From the NCBI RefSeq assembly GCF_042138895.1, contig NZ_JBHIKW010000007.1, forward strand, positions 195,396-259,395: a stretch of 64,000 nt of DNA, in the 5' to 3' direction. Position numbers and translations under genes: made by a program. Shown here one piece after another: positions 53,296 to 61,223 of the stretch. Under the pieces are notes generated by a model. That model did not search any database. It worked only from the letters and a program-made list of their open reading frames with translations, and was not told the DNA's origin. The first letter of the stretch is position 1. Every line of letters begins with the position of its first letter. This DNA is from Cedecea selenatireducens. GTDB lineage: Bacteria; Pseudomonadota; Gammaproteobacteria; Enterobacterales; Enterobacteriaceae.

Positions 53296-54366
53296 ATGCA
53301 AAAAGACGCGCTTAACAATGTTCATATCTCTGACGAACAAATACTCATCACTCCGGATCAGCTGAAAGCAGAGTTTCCACTCACCGCAGCGCAGGAAGCG
53401 CAAATTGAGCAATCACGTCAAACGATTTCCAACATTATTGCTGGCCGCGATCCGCGCCTGTTGGTTGTCTGTGGACCTTGCTCGATCCACGATCCGGAAG
53501 CCGCGATTGAATACGCTCGTCGTTTTAAAGCTCTGTCTGAACAAGTTAGCGATAGTCTGTACCTCGTGATGCGCGTCTATTTTGAAAAGCCTCGTACTAC
53601 CGTTGGTTGGAAAGGGCTTATCAACGACCCGCATATGGATGGCTCGTTTGATGTGGAAGCAGGGCTGAAAATTGCGCGTCGCCTGCTGGTTGAGCTGGTT
53701 AGCCTTGGTCTGCCGCTGGCAACCGAGGCGCTGGATCCGAATAGCCCACAATACCTGGGCGACCTGTTTAGCTGGTCCGCAATCGGGGCTCGCACCACTG
53801 AGTCCCAGACTCACCGCGAAATGGCTTCTGGCCTTTCTATGCCGGTTGGTTTTAAAAATGGTACAGATGGCAGCCTGGGGACGGCGATTAACGCCATGCG
53901 CGCTGCCGCTATGCCGCACCGTTTCGTGGGCATTAACCAGGCCGGCCAGGTTTGCCTGCTGCAAACTCAGGGTAACCCGGATGGGCACGTGATTTTGCGC
54001 GGTGGCAAAGCCCCTAACTACAGCCCGGCGGACGTTGCCCAGTGTGAAGCCGAAATGCAGAAAGCAGGCCTGCGCCCGTCCTTGATGATAGATTGCAGCC
54101 ATGGCAACTCAAACAAAGACTTCCGTCGTCAACCGGGCGTGGCAGAATCCGCCATTGCCCAGATTAAAGATGGTAACCGCTCTATTATTGGCCTGATGAT
54201 TGAAAGTAATATCCACGAGGGTAATCAATCGTCAGAGCAGCCGCGTAGCGAAATGAAATACGGCGTGTCCGTGACCGATGCATGCATCGACTGGGAAACT
54301 ACGGACAGCCTGCTGCGTGAGATCCACAAGGATCTGAGCGGTGTGCTGGCGGCTCGTCAGGCATAA
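53296..54366 (+). CDS. aroF: AroF, DAHP synthase (Tyr-regulated type)
   Basis: 356 residues, the AroF length, from ATG 53296 (MQKDALNNVHISDEQILITP). It has the class I DAHP synthase motifs RLLVVCGPCSIHDPEAA and LMIDCSHGNSNKD. It joins phosphoenolpyruvate and erythrose-4-phosphate in the first step of the shikimate pathway. Assigned to the Tyr-sensitive isozyme by its operon with tyrA and TyrR boxes upstream. The gap to tyrA is 10 nt. Confidence 0.97.
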   Translation: MQKDALNNVHISDEQILITPDQLKAEFPLTAAQEAQIEQSRQTISNIIAGRDPRLLVVCGPCSIHDPEAAIEYARRFKALSEQVSDSLYLVMRVYFEKPRTTVGWKGLINDPHMDGSFDVEAGLKIARRLLVELVSLGLPLATEALDPNSPQYLGDLFSWSAIGARTTESQTHREMASGLSMPVGFKNGTDGSLGTAINAMRAAAMPHRFVGINQAGQVCLLQTQGNPDGHVILRGGKAPNYSPADVAQCEAEMQKAGLRPSLMIDCSHGNSNKDFRRQPGVAESAIAQIKDGNRSIIGLMIESNIHEGNQSSEQPRSEMKYGVSVTDACIDWETTDSLLREIHKDLSGVLAARQA

Positions 54367-54376
54367 GAGGTTTACT

Positions 54377-55498
54377 ATGGTGGCTGAATTGACCGCGCTG
54401 CGCGATCAAATCGATGAAGTGGATAAAGCGCTACTGGATTTGCTGGCTAAGCGGCTGGAACTGGTAGCGGAAGTCGGCGAAGTGAAAAGCCGCTTCGGTT
54501 TACCGATTTATGTGCCGGAACGCGAAACTTCAATGCTGGCGTCGCGCCGTAAAGAAGCCGAAGCCTTAGGGGTTCCACCGGATTTAATTGAAGATGTTCT
54601 GCGCCGCGTGATGCGCGAGTCGTACTCCAGCGAGAACGACAAGGGTTTTAAAACCCTGCATCCTTCACTGCGTCCTGTGGTGATTGTGGGCGGTGGCGGC
54701 CAGATGGGGCGTCTGTTTGAAAAAATGCTGACGCTTTCTGGCTACCAGGTTCGCATTCTTGAAAAAGAGGACTGGGACAAAGCGCCTGAGCTGTTGGCCG
54801 ATGCGGGCATGGTGATTGTGAGCGTGCCGATTCACATCACCGAGCAGGTTATTGCCAGTCTGCCTCCGCTACCTGCGGACTGCATCCTCGTGGATCTGGC
54901 TTCGGTGAAGAATGGCCCACTGCAGGCGATGCTTGCCGTGCACTCTGGCCCGGTATTGGGTTTGCACCCGATGTTTGGCCCGGACAGCGGCAGCCTGGCA
55001 AAACAGGTTGTGGTGTACTGCGACGGCCGTCAGCCTGAAGCGTATCAATGGCTGCTGGAGCAAATTCAGGTTTGGGGCGCGCGTTTACACCGTTCCAGCG
55101 CCGTGGAGCACGACCAGAATATGGCATTCATCCAGGCGCTGCGTCACTTTGCGACCTTCGCATATGGCCTGCATCTGGCGGAAGAAAACGTACAGCTGGA
55201 GCAGCTGCTGGCGCTGTCATCGCCGATTTATCGCCTTGAACTGGCGATGGTTGGCCGACTGTTTGCCCAGGATCCGCAGCTTTATGCCGATATTATTATG
55301 TCGTCAGAAAGCAATCTGGCGCTGATCAAGCGTTATTACAAACGCTTCGGCGAGGCGATTGGCCTGCTGGAACACGGCGACAAGCAGGCGTTTATCGACA
55401 GCTTCCGTAAAGTGGAGCACTGGTTCGGGGATTACGCTCAACGTTTCCAGAATGAGAGCCGCGTCCTGTTACGCCAGGCAAATGATAACCGCCAGTAA
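54377..55498 (+). CDS. tyrA: TyrA, chorismate mutase / prephenate dehydrogenase
   Basis: 373 residues, the E. coli length. AroQ chorismate mutase at 1-~90 (LTALRDQIDEVDKALLDLLAKR), then a Rossmann domain beginning VVIVGGGGQMG, with GLHPMFGP and the catalytic His in VEHDQNMAF. It converts chorismate to 4-hydroxyphenylpyruvate with NAD. Cotranscribed with aroF; a terminator follows. Confidence 0.98.
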   Translation: MVAELTALRDQIDEVDKALLDLLAKRLELVAEVGEVKSRFGLPIYVPERETSMLASRRKEAEALGVPPDLIEDVLRRVMRESYSSENDKGFKTLHPSLRPVVIVGGGGQMGRLFEKMLTLSGYQVRILEKEDWDKAPELLADAGMVIVSVPIHITEQVIASLPPLPADCILVDLASVKNGPLQAMLAVHSGPVLGLHPMFGPDSGSLAKQVVVYCDGRQPEAYQWLLEQIQVWGARLHRSSAVEHDQNMAFIQALRHFATFAYGLHLAEENVQLEQLLALSSPIYRLELAMVGRLFAQDPQLYADIIMSSESNLALIKRYYKRFGEAIGLLEHGDKQAFIDSFRKVEHWFGDYAQRFQNESRVLLRQANDNRQ

Positions 55499-55519
55499 GT
55501 GGCAAAAGGTTTTATAATC

Positions 55520-55553
55520 AAAAGCCAGTGGGAGTTTGCCCGCTGGCTTTTTT
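55520..55553 (+). terminator. Terminator after tyrA
   Basis: AAAAGCCAG / CTGGCTTTT stem extended by an inner GGG/CCC, followed by T6. The next gene starts 23 bases later and so needs its own promoter or readthrough. Confidence 0.85.
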
Positions 55554-55575
55554 GTTTGCCAAAAGGATACCTGAA

Positions 55576-56448
55576 ATGGCTGAGCCGCAGCTGCTGTTCG
55601 ACTATACCGGTCACTTACCCGAATGCCCTACGTGGAGCGCAGAAGAAGGCAGCCTCTATTGGACGGACATTCTTGAGAACGAAATCCACCGCTACCATCT
55701 TGCCAGCGGCAAACATGACGTTATTCAGTTTTCTGAAGAGGTGGGCTGCTTTGCCCTGCGTGAGTCCGGCGGGTTTATCGTGGCGATGCGCAGCGGAATC
55801 TGGCTAACCAATAAAACCGGGCTTATCGTGGGCAAAGTCTGTGATAACCCAAGTAACCCGGATTTGGCCCGTTTCAACGACGGCGGTACCGACAGGCAGG
55901 GGCGTTTTTACGCCGGCACGTTTTGGGGCCCCGGTGACTATAATGGCGCGTTACTTTGCCGGGTGGATAACGACCTGACGCCGCATGTGATTCAGCATGA
56001 TATCCACGGCGCTAACGGGCTGGCATTTAGCGCGGATGGAAAATGGATGTATACCTCGGACACGCCAAATGCCGTGATTTACCGCACGCCGCTGGATGCC
56101 CATGGCGAGCCGGGCATACGTGAAGTCTTTAAGCGATTTGCCCAAGGCGAGGGCATGCCTGACGGCGCGGCGATGGACAGCGAAGGGCATTACTGGACGG
56201 CGCTGTTTGATGGCTACCGCATAGCGCGTATTTCTCCACAAGGGGAAATAGTGGAAGAGCACCGCTTGCCCGTGCGCTGCCCAACGATGGTCTGTTTTGG
56301 TGGCGATGATATGAAAACGCTATTTATCACCACGACCAGAGAAAACATGGACGATGAAGAAGTGGCTCGGTTACCGCTGTCTGGGGCGCTTTTCACCCTC
56401 CGCGTTGAAGTGGCCGGAATGGAAAAGCTGAAGTTTCGGGAAATGTGA
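55576..56448 (+). CDS. SMP-30/gluconolactonase-family hydrolase
   Basis: The 290-residue six-bladed propeller of the SGL type has ECPTWSAEEGSLYWTDIL (metal-ligand Glu), LARFNDGGTDRQGRFYAGT, IHGANGLAFSADGKWMYTSDT and MPDGAAMDSEGHYW, the four metal-site blocks of the family. Members hydrolyse sugar lactones such as gluconolactone; the substrate here is unknown. The ATG at 55576 has an AAAGGA site. This gene sits between tyrA and pheA, where E. coli K-12 has none. Confidence 0.9.
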   Translation: MAEPQLLFDYTGHLPECPTWSAEEGSLYWTDILENEIHRYHLASGKHDVIQFSEEVGCFALRESGGFIVAMRSGIWLTNKTGLIVGKVCDNPSNPDLARFNDGGTDRQGRFYAGTFWGPGDYNGALLCRVDNDLTPHVIQHDIHGANGLAFSADGKWMYTSDTPNAVIYRTPLDAHGEPGIREVFKRFAQGEGMPDGAAMDSEGHYWTALFDGYRIARISPQGEIVEEHRLPVRCPTMVCFGGDDMKTLFITTTRENMDDEEVARLPLSGALFTLRVEVAGMEKLKFREM

Positions 56449-56485
56449 TTTATCCAGCCCGGTTGAAGCCGGGCTGGCATTGTTA

Positions 56486-57646
56486 TCAGGCCGGGTCGAC
56501 CGGTACTACGTTTTCGCTTGGGTAGCTGCCCAGTAGCTTCAGGGAGCGGGTGATTTCGCCCAGCTCTCGTAGCGCCTTACGCATAGCCTCATCTTTCAGG
56601 TTGGCCTGAATATCCAGATAAAACATCTCTTCCCACGGGTTGCCGTTGATTGGGCGTGATTCCAGCCTGGTCATGATCAGATTGTGGTTGCGTAAGACCA
56701 GTAACGCCTCTACCAGCGCACCGGCCTGCTGGCCAGTTGCCATCAGCAGAGTGGTTTTCGCGGGTACCTGATCGGACACTTCAACGGCCTTACGCGCCAG
56801 CACGATAAAGCGAGTAATGTTCTGGGTCTGATTTGCAAGGTTGCGTTCCAGCACCTGCAGGCCGTAAAGAGCGCCACCGGCTTCACTGCCCAGCGCGGCG
56901 ACGTGAGGCGAGTTAGCCTGTGCGACTTTTTCCATCGCCGCAGAGGTGCTTTCCGTGTATTCAATTTTCCAGTGAGGATAGCGATTAATGAACTGGCTGC
57001 ACTGCTGGAAAGGCTGAGGGTGACTGTAAACAGTCTGGATCTGCTCGAGGTCGGTAGAGCCGGAAACCAGCACGCAGTGGTCAATCGGCACCGTCATTTC
57101 GGCCACGATCGACAGGCTGGTGTGCTGCAACAGGTCGTAGACGTCGTTGATAGCCCCCGAGCTGGTGTTTTCAATCGGCACGACGGCGTAATCCGCCTGG
57201 CCGGTTTCCACCTGGTTGAAGATATCGTGGAATTTGGCGCAGCCGCTTTCGATGAACTGTTCAAAGTGTCGAGCGGCGTACTGGCGAGCGGCCAGGTGAG
57301 AGTAAGAGCCTTTAGGCCCAAGGAAAGCGACGCGGGCAGAGTGAGGGTTAGTTTTATTCAGGTGCTGCTGCAGCAAGGTCTGCTGGGTAAGAACTGAGTC
57401 TTCAATAATGAGCTGGAACAGGCGCGTGATGTAGTGGGCATCGAGATGGTGGTCTTTACCGAGGGTAATCAGGCGTTCCAGTAAGTCTCTTTCTCGATCG
57501 ATATCGCGTACCGGGCGGTGAGAAGCGAGCTTTGCTTTGCCAACCTCAACCGCCAACAGGCGGCGCTCTGCCAGCAGGGCTAACAGCTTTTCATCCAGTG
57601 CGCTGATTTTATCGCGCAGGGCCAGCAACGGATTAATTTCGGTCAT
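56486..57646 (-). CDS. pheA: PheA, chorismate mutase / prephenate dehydratase
   Basis: 386 residues, the E. coli length. Chorismate mutase (1-~95), prephenate dehydratase (about 105-285, VAFLGPKGSYSHLAA and VPIENTSSGAINDVYDLL), and an ACT domain (about 300-386) with the Phe-binding ESRP in MTRLESRPINGNPW. It makes phenylpyruvate and is feedback-inhibited by Phe. The start at 57646 has an AAAGG site. Preceded by the pheL attenuator; convergent with the SMP-30 gene. Confidence 0.98.
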   Translation of the reverse strand: MTEINPLLALRDKISALDEKLLALLAERRLLAVEVGKAKLASHRPVRDIDRERDLLERLITLGKDHHLDAHYITRLFQLIIEDSVLTQQTLLQQHLNKTNPHSARVAFLGPKGSYSHLAARQYAARHFEQFIESGCAKFHDIFNQVETGQADYAVVPIENTSSGAINDVYDLLQHTSLSIVAEMTVPIDHCVLVSGSTDLEQIQTVYSHPQPFQQCSQFINRYPHWKIEYTESTSAAMEKVAQANSPHVAALGSEAGGALYGLQVLERNLANQTQNITRFIVLARKAVEVSDQVPAKTTLLMATGQQAGALVEALLVLRNHNLIMTRLESRPINGNPWEEMFYLDIQANLKDEAMRKALRELGEITRSLKLLGSYPSENVVPVDPA

Positions 57647-57668
57647 AACGCTACCTTTTCGATGTCCA

Positions 57669-57696
57669 TAAAAAAAGCCTCCCGCTTGGGAGGCTT
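57669..57696 (-). terminator. pheA attenuator terminator
   Basis: On the minus strand a 9-bp stem (AAGCCTCCC / GGGAGGCTT) with a 4-nt loop is followed by T7, 48 bases after the pheL stop and before pheA. Confidence 0.9.
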
Positions 57697-57743
57697 GTTT
57701 GTTCGTCTTCGCATTCTTTATCACACGACGAATTGCCTCCCAG

Positions 57744-57791
57744 TCAGGGGAAGGTAAAAAAGAATGCGAAGAAAAACGGGAAAAGTTTCAT
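57744..57791 (-). CDS. pheL: PheL leader peptide
   Basis: The 15-residue frame reads MKLFPFFFAFFFTFP, with eight Phe codons, followed by TGA and the attenuator. Ribosome stalling at these codons when Phe-tRNA is scarce prevents the terminator from forming and allows pheA transcription. Confidence 0.97.
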   Translation of the reverse strand: MKLFPFFFAFFFTFP

Positions 57792-57820
57792 GTCAGGTTT
57801 CCTGAGGAATCTGAGAGGTA

Positions 57821-57849
57821 AAGTACCTGCTCTGTTTTCGTTCTGTCAA
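57821..57849 (-). promoter_or_regulatory. pheL-pheA promoter
   Basis: On the minus strand, -35 TTGACA and -10 GTACTT with 17 bp spacing, 30 bases before pheL. The -35 touches the end of the raiA terminator. Confidence 0.75.
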
Positions 57850-57873
57850 TAAAAAACGCGCCCGAAGGCGCGT
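57850..57873 (-). terminator. raiA terminator
   Basis: On the minus strand ACGCGCC / GGCGCGT with a 4-nt loop and six T, directly before the pheA -35. Confidence 0.85.
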
Positions 57874-57900
57874 TGCGGTGAGTGGAAGGAGAGTGATGTA

Positions 57901-58245
57901 TTACTCTTCGTCAGCTTCTGCTTCTGCGAAGGACACGTCTTTCACTGAACCTGCTGCGCGACGTGCTTCACCTTTGTGTTGCACTTTATTTAACTGCCGC
58001 TCCAGTTTGTTGATTAAATCGTTGATAGCCGTATACATATCTTCATGTCTGGCACTGGCTACGAGGTGCCCATTCGGTGTGTTAATCGTGGCATCGGCCA
58101 CAAAACCCTGAGGCTCTTTGGACAAGATAATATGTGGATTAATTAGATGAGTTTGCCACTTGTCCAGCTTACTGAGACGGTCGGCGACATGCTGGCGAAT
58201 AGCTGGGGTGATTTCCATTTGCTTGCTGGTAATGTTCATTGTCAT
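57901..58245 (-). CDS. raiA: RaiA/YfiA, ribosome-associated inhibitor (short HPF type)
   Basis: 114 residues matching RaiA: MTMNITSKQMEITPAIRQHV, HIILSKEPQGFVADATI, MYTAINDLINKLERQLNK, with the acidic tail AEAEADEE that separates RaiA from HPF. It binds the 30S decoding region in stationary phase or cold and blocks 100S dimer formation. A perfect CRP site lies upstream. Confidence 0.96.
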   Translation of the reverse strand: MTMNITSKQMEITPAIRQHVADRLSKLDKWQTHLINPHIILSKEPQGFVADATINTPNGHLVASARHEDMYTAINDLINKLERQLNKVQHKGEARRAAGSVKDVSFAEAEADEE

Positions 58246-58307
58246 AAAGTTACCTCTTGTCTTTGCCGTCTTGGTAACTTCAGCATACCGTTCCTAATGT
58301 CAAAATG

Positions 58308-58323
58308 TGTGATGTAAATCACA
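58308..58323. promoter_or_regulatory. CRP site of raiA
   Basis: TGTGA, 6 nt, TCACA, a perfect consensus. With a -10 TATGCT (minus strand, 58282-58287), the site centres near -40, a class II activator position. Confidence 0.8.
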
Positions 58324-58467
58324 TTATTTTGTCACTTTTTGTCAAGGAAGGCTTTTTGTGAGGCAGAACAGGATATGTATTTTTAAGGCTTGTGGTTATC
58401 GGAAATCGCGTCCATATTTGATGGGATGACCTGACGCTAAACCGTTTCAGTTTTTGCGTCGGCAGAT

Positions 58468-58496
58468 AAAAAAACGGCAGCCGAGGCTGCCGTTTT
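58468..58496 (-). terminator. bamD terminator
   Basis: ACGGCAGCC / GGCTGCCGT stem with a GAG loop, flanked by A7 and T5 runs, so usable on both strands. It follows bamD on the minus strand. Confidence 0.85.
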
Positions 58497-58513
58497 TCTT
58501 GCGATATCGTCGA

Positions 58514-59251
58514 TCAGGTATTGCTGCTATTGGCGGCAATAATCTTCGCAACTTTGTCAGCCTGACCCGGCATCTGCATCTCGCGGTAGGCATTTTCCAT
58601 CAGCTTCAGGCCGTCACGAGTGGCCTGAGTGTCCGGATAATCACGCAGCATACCTTCAACGCGATTAACTACTGCAACCCAGGCGCCGCGTTTCGTGTAA
58701 TATTGCGCCACGGAAAGCTCATACTTCGCCAGGCGATCTTTGAGGAACACGAGGCGTTTGGTCGCATCGGTGACGTATTGGCTGTTTGGATAGCCGCGAA
58801 CCAGCTTCGAGAAGTCGTTGAATGCGTCGCGAGCGTGCTGCGGATCGCGGTCAGAACGATCAACGCCGAAGAAGCCTTGCAGCGCACTGTCATCCAAAGC
58901 CATGTCCGTCAGGCCACGCATGTAAAGTACGTAGTCGATGTTTGGATGAGTCGGATTAAGGCGCATGAAGCGATCGATCGCCGCCTGAGCCAGCGGTAAG
59001 TCCGCATTTTTGTAGTAGGCGTAGATCAGGTCGAGCTGCACTTGCTGAGAGTACGGGCCGAACGGATAACGGTTATCCAGCGCTTCCAGTTGCGTTATCG
59101 CCGCTTTAAAGTTACCGTCCTGCAGCTTTTGCTGGGCAGTCGCATAGATCTCAGAAGGCGGATTATCAGGAACCTCATCCTTGGAACTGGAGCAACCAGC
59201 CAAAGCCAGGCTCAACGTGGCCGCTGCCACCAGATATTTCATGCGCGTCAT
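58514..59251 (-). CDS. bamD: BamD, essential outer-membrane assembly lipoprotein
   Basis: 245 residues, the E. coli length. Lipobox LALAGC (Cys20), then five TPR-like helical pairs (e.g. AITQLEALDNRYPFGPYSQQ). It binds BamA and nascent porins at the inner face of the outer membrane. Divergent from rluD; the 133-bp spacer carries both promoters. Confidence 0.98.
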   Translation of the reverse strand: MTRMKYLVAAATLSLALAGCSSSKDEVPDNPPSEIYATAQQKLQDGNFKAAITQLEALDNRYPFGPYSQQVQLDLIYAYYKNADLPLAQAAIDRFMRLNPTHPNIDYVLYMRGLTDMALDDSALQGFFGVDRSDRDPQHARDAFNDFSKLVRGYPNSQYVTDATKRLVFLKDRLAKYELSVAQYYTKRGAWVAVVNRVEGMLRDYPDTQATRDGLKLMENAYREMQMPGQADKVAKIIAANSSNT

Positions 59252-59384
59252 GACGTTTGACTTTCCTAAGTAATTTTATTTCCGGGAGAGTTCGTGTTCC
59301 AGCTCCCGATAAAGACCAGCTACAATAGCACATTATATTAAACGGCATTGCCGTAAAACCCAACGTTAACGAAAGAAGCTGTCT

Positions 59385-60365
59385 ATGGCACAACTAGTAC
59401 AACTCACCGAAACGGTGTCCGATTCACAACTGGGTCAACGCTTAGATCAGGCATTGGCCGAATTGTTCCCGGATTATTCGCGTTCGCGCATAAAAGAATG
59501 GATTCTTGACCAGAAAGTCACGGTCAACGGCGTTGTCTGGGACAAGCCGAAAGAGAAAGTGTTGGGTGGCGAACTCGTTGCTATCAATGCAGAAATTGAA
59601 GAAGAAGCGCGCTGGGAGCCTCAGGACATCCCGTTGAATATCGTTTATGAAGATGAAGATATTCTGGTGATCAATAAGCCGCGTGACCTGGTAGTGCATC
59701 CTGGCGCAGGCAACCCGGACGGCACGGTGCTGAATGCGCTTTTGCATTACTATCCGGCGATTGCGGATGTACCGCGTGCGGGCATCGTCCACCGTCTGGA
59801 TAAAGACACCACCGGCCTGATGGTCGTGGCGAAAACCGTTCCTGCACAGACTCGCCTGGTTGAAGCACTTCAGCTGCGTGAAATTACCCGTGAGTACGAA
59901 GCCGTTGCGATTGGTCATATGACCGGCGGCGGTACGGTGGAAGAGCCTATCAGCCGCCATCCAACCAAACGTACCCACATGTCCGTGCACCCAATGGGAA
60001 AACCTGCGGTGACTCATTACCGCATTATGGAACACTTCCGCGTTCATACGCGTCTGCGTCTGCGTCTGGAAACCGGGCGTACTCACCAGATTCGCGTACA
60101 CATGGCGCACATCAGCCATCCGCTGGTGGGCGATCAGCTGTACGGTGGCCGTCCTCGTCCGCCGAAAGGGGCTTCGGAAGAGTTTGTCAGCATACTGCGC
60201 AAGTTTGACCGCCAGGCGCTGCATGCCACCATGCTACGTCTTTACCATCCAGTCAGCGGCATTCTGATGGAATGGAGCGCGCCGATCCCGCAGGATATGG
60301 TTGATCTTATCGAAGCCCTGCGCGTCGATACCGAAACCCATAAGGATCAACTGGACTGGCTATGA
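59385..60365 (+). CDS. rluD: RluD, 23S rRNA pseudouridine synthase (1911/1915/1917)
   Basis: 326 residues. The S4 domain (about 18-80) precedes the RluA-type catalytic domain with Asp139 in HRLDKDTTGLM. It modifies helix 69 of 23S rRNA. Its end overlaps pgeF by four bases (ATGA), so the two are coupled. Confidence 0.97.
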   Translation: MAQLVQLTETVSDSQLGQRLDQALAELFPDYSRSRIKEWILDQKVTVNGVVWDKPKEKVLGGELVAINAEIEEEARWEPQDIPLNIVYEDEDILVINKPRDLVVHPGAGNPDGTVLNALLHYYPAIADVPRAGIVHRLDKDTTGLMVVAKTVPAQTRLVEALQLREITREYEAVAIGHMTGGGTVEEPISRHPTKRTHMSVHPMGKPAVTHYRIMEHFRVHTRLRLRLETGRTHQIRVHMAHISHPLVGDQLYGGRPRPPKGASEEFVSILRKFDRQALHATMLRLYHPVSGILMEWSAPIPQDMVDLIEALRVDTETHKDQLDWL

Positions 60366-61093
60366 CCAAAACGATCGTCCCGCAGTGGCCCCTTCCTGAA
60401 GGGGTTGCCTCCTGTAGCTCAACCCGTATCGGCGGTGTTAGCGTCGCGCCATATGACTCGATGAATCTGGGCGCCCATTGCGGCGATGATTTGGAGCATG
60501 TCGAAGAGAACCGCCGGCTGTTTTACACCGCGGCAGGCTTGCCTTCCCGGCCGGTCTGGCTTGAGCAGGTTCACGGCAAAACGGTGTTGAAGCTGACGGG
60601 CGAGCCTTATGCCTCAAAGCGTGCGGATGCTTCTTATAGCAATACGCCGGGGACGGTTTGTGCGGTGATGACGGCAGATTGTCTGCCGGTACTGTTTTGT
60701 AATGAGGCGGGAACCGAGGTTGCCGCAGCACATGCCGGCTGGCGAGGCTTATGTGAAGGCGTACTAGAAGAAACAGTTGCCTGTTTCCAGGACGATCCGC
60801 AGAACATTCGTGCCTGGCTTGGGCCGGCGATTGGCCCCCTGGCGTTTGAAGTCGGGCCTGAAGTGCGTGAAGCTTTTATGGCAAAAGACGAGAAAGCGGT
60901 GAGCGCTTTTCGTGCCGCCGGTGAAAAGTACTATGCTGATATTTACCAGCTTGCAAGGCAGCGGCTGGCAAACGTAGGCGTCACGCAGGTGTACGGCGGC
61001 GACCGCTGTACCTGGACCGAAAGCGGCGATTTCTTCTCTTACCGCCGCGACAGAACCACAGGTCGTATGGCAAGTTTCATCTGGCTGATATAA
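60362..61093 (+). CDS. pgeF: PgeF/YfiH, polyphenol oxidase-family peptidoglycan editing factor
   Basis: 243 residues of the DUF152/laccase-like fold with zinc/copper ligands in VHGKTV, ADCLPVLF and AAHAGWRGL. In E. coli it removes misincorporated Ser from UDP-MurNAc precursors, keeping peptidoglycan composition accurate. Coupled to rluD. Confidence 0.95.
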   Translation: MTKTIVPQWPLPEGVASCSSTRIGGVSVAPYDSMNLGAHCGDDLEHVEENRRLFYTAAGLPSRPVWLEQVHGKTVLKLTGEPYASKRADASYSNTPGTVCAVMTADCLPVLFCNEAGTEVAAAHAGWRGLCEGVLEETVACFQDDPQNIRAWLGPAIGPLAFEVGPEVREAFMAKDEKAVSAFRAAGEKYYADIYQLARQRLANVGVTQVYGGDRCTWTESGDFFSYRRDRTTGRMASFIWLI

Positions 61094-61155
61094 CCTATCG
61101 AATCAAGACGATCCAGTGCGTGTCGCTCGCGCTTCATATATTTCAGGTCATTAAC

Positions 61156-61184
61156 CTTGAATAATTGAGGGATGACCTCATTTA
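61156..61184 (+). promoter_or_regulatory. Sigma-32 heat-shock promoter of clpB
   Basis: -35 CTTGAAT and -10 CCTCATTTA spaced 13 bp, matching the E. coli clpB heat-shock promoter. Confidence 0.8.
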
Positions 61185-61223
61185 ATCTCCAGTAGCAAAT
61201 TTGACCTGTTTATGGGAGGAGTT

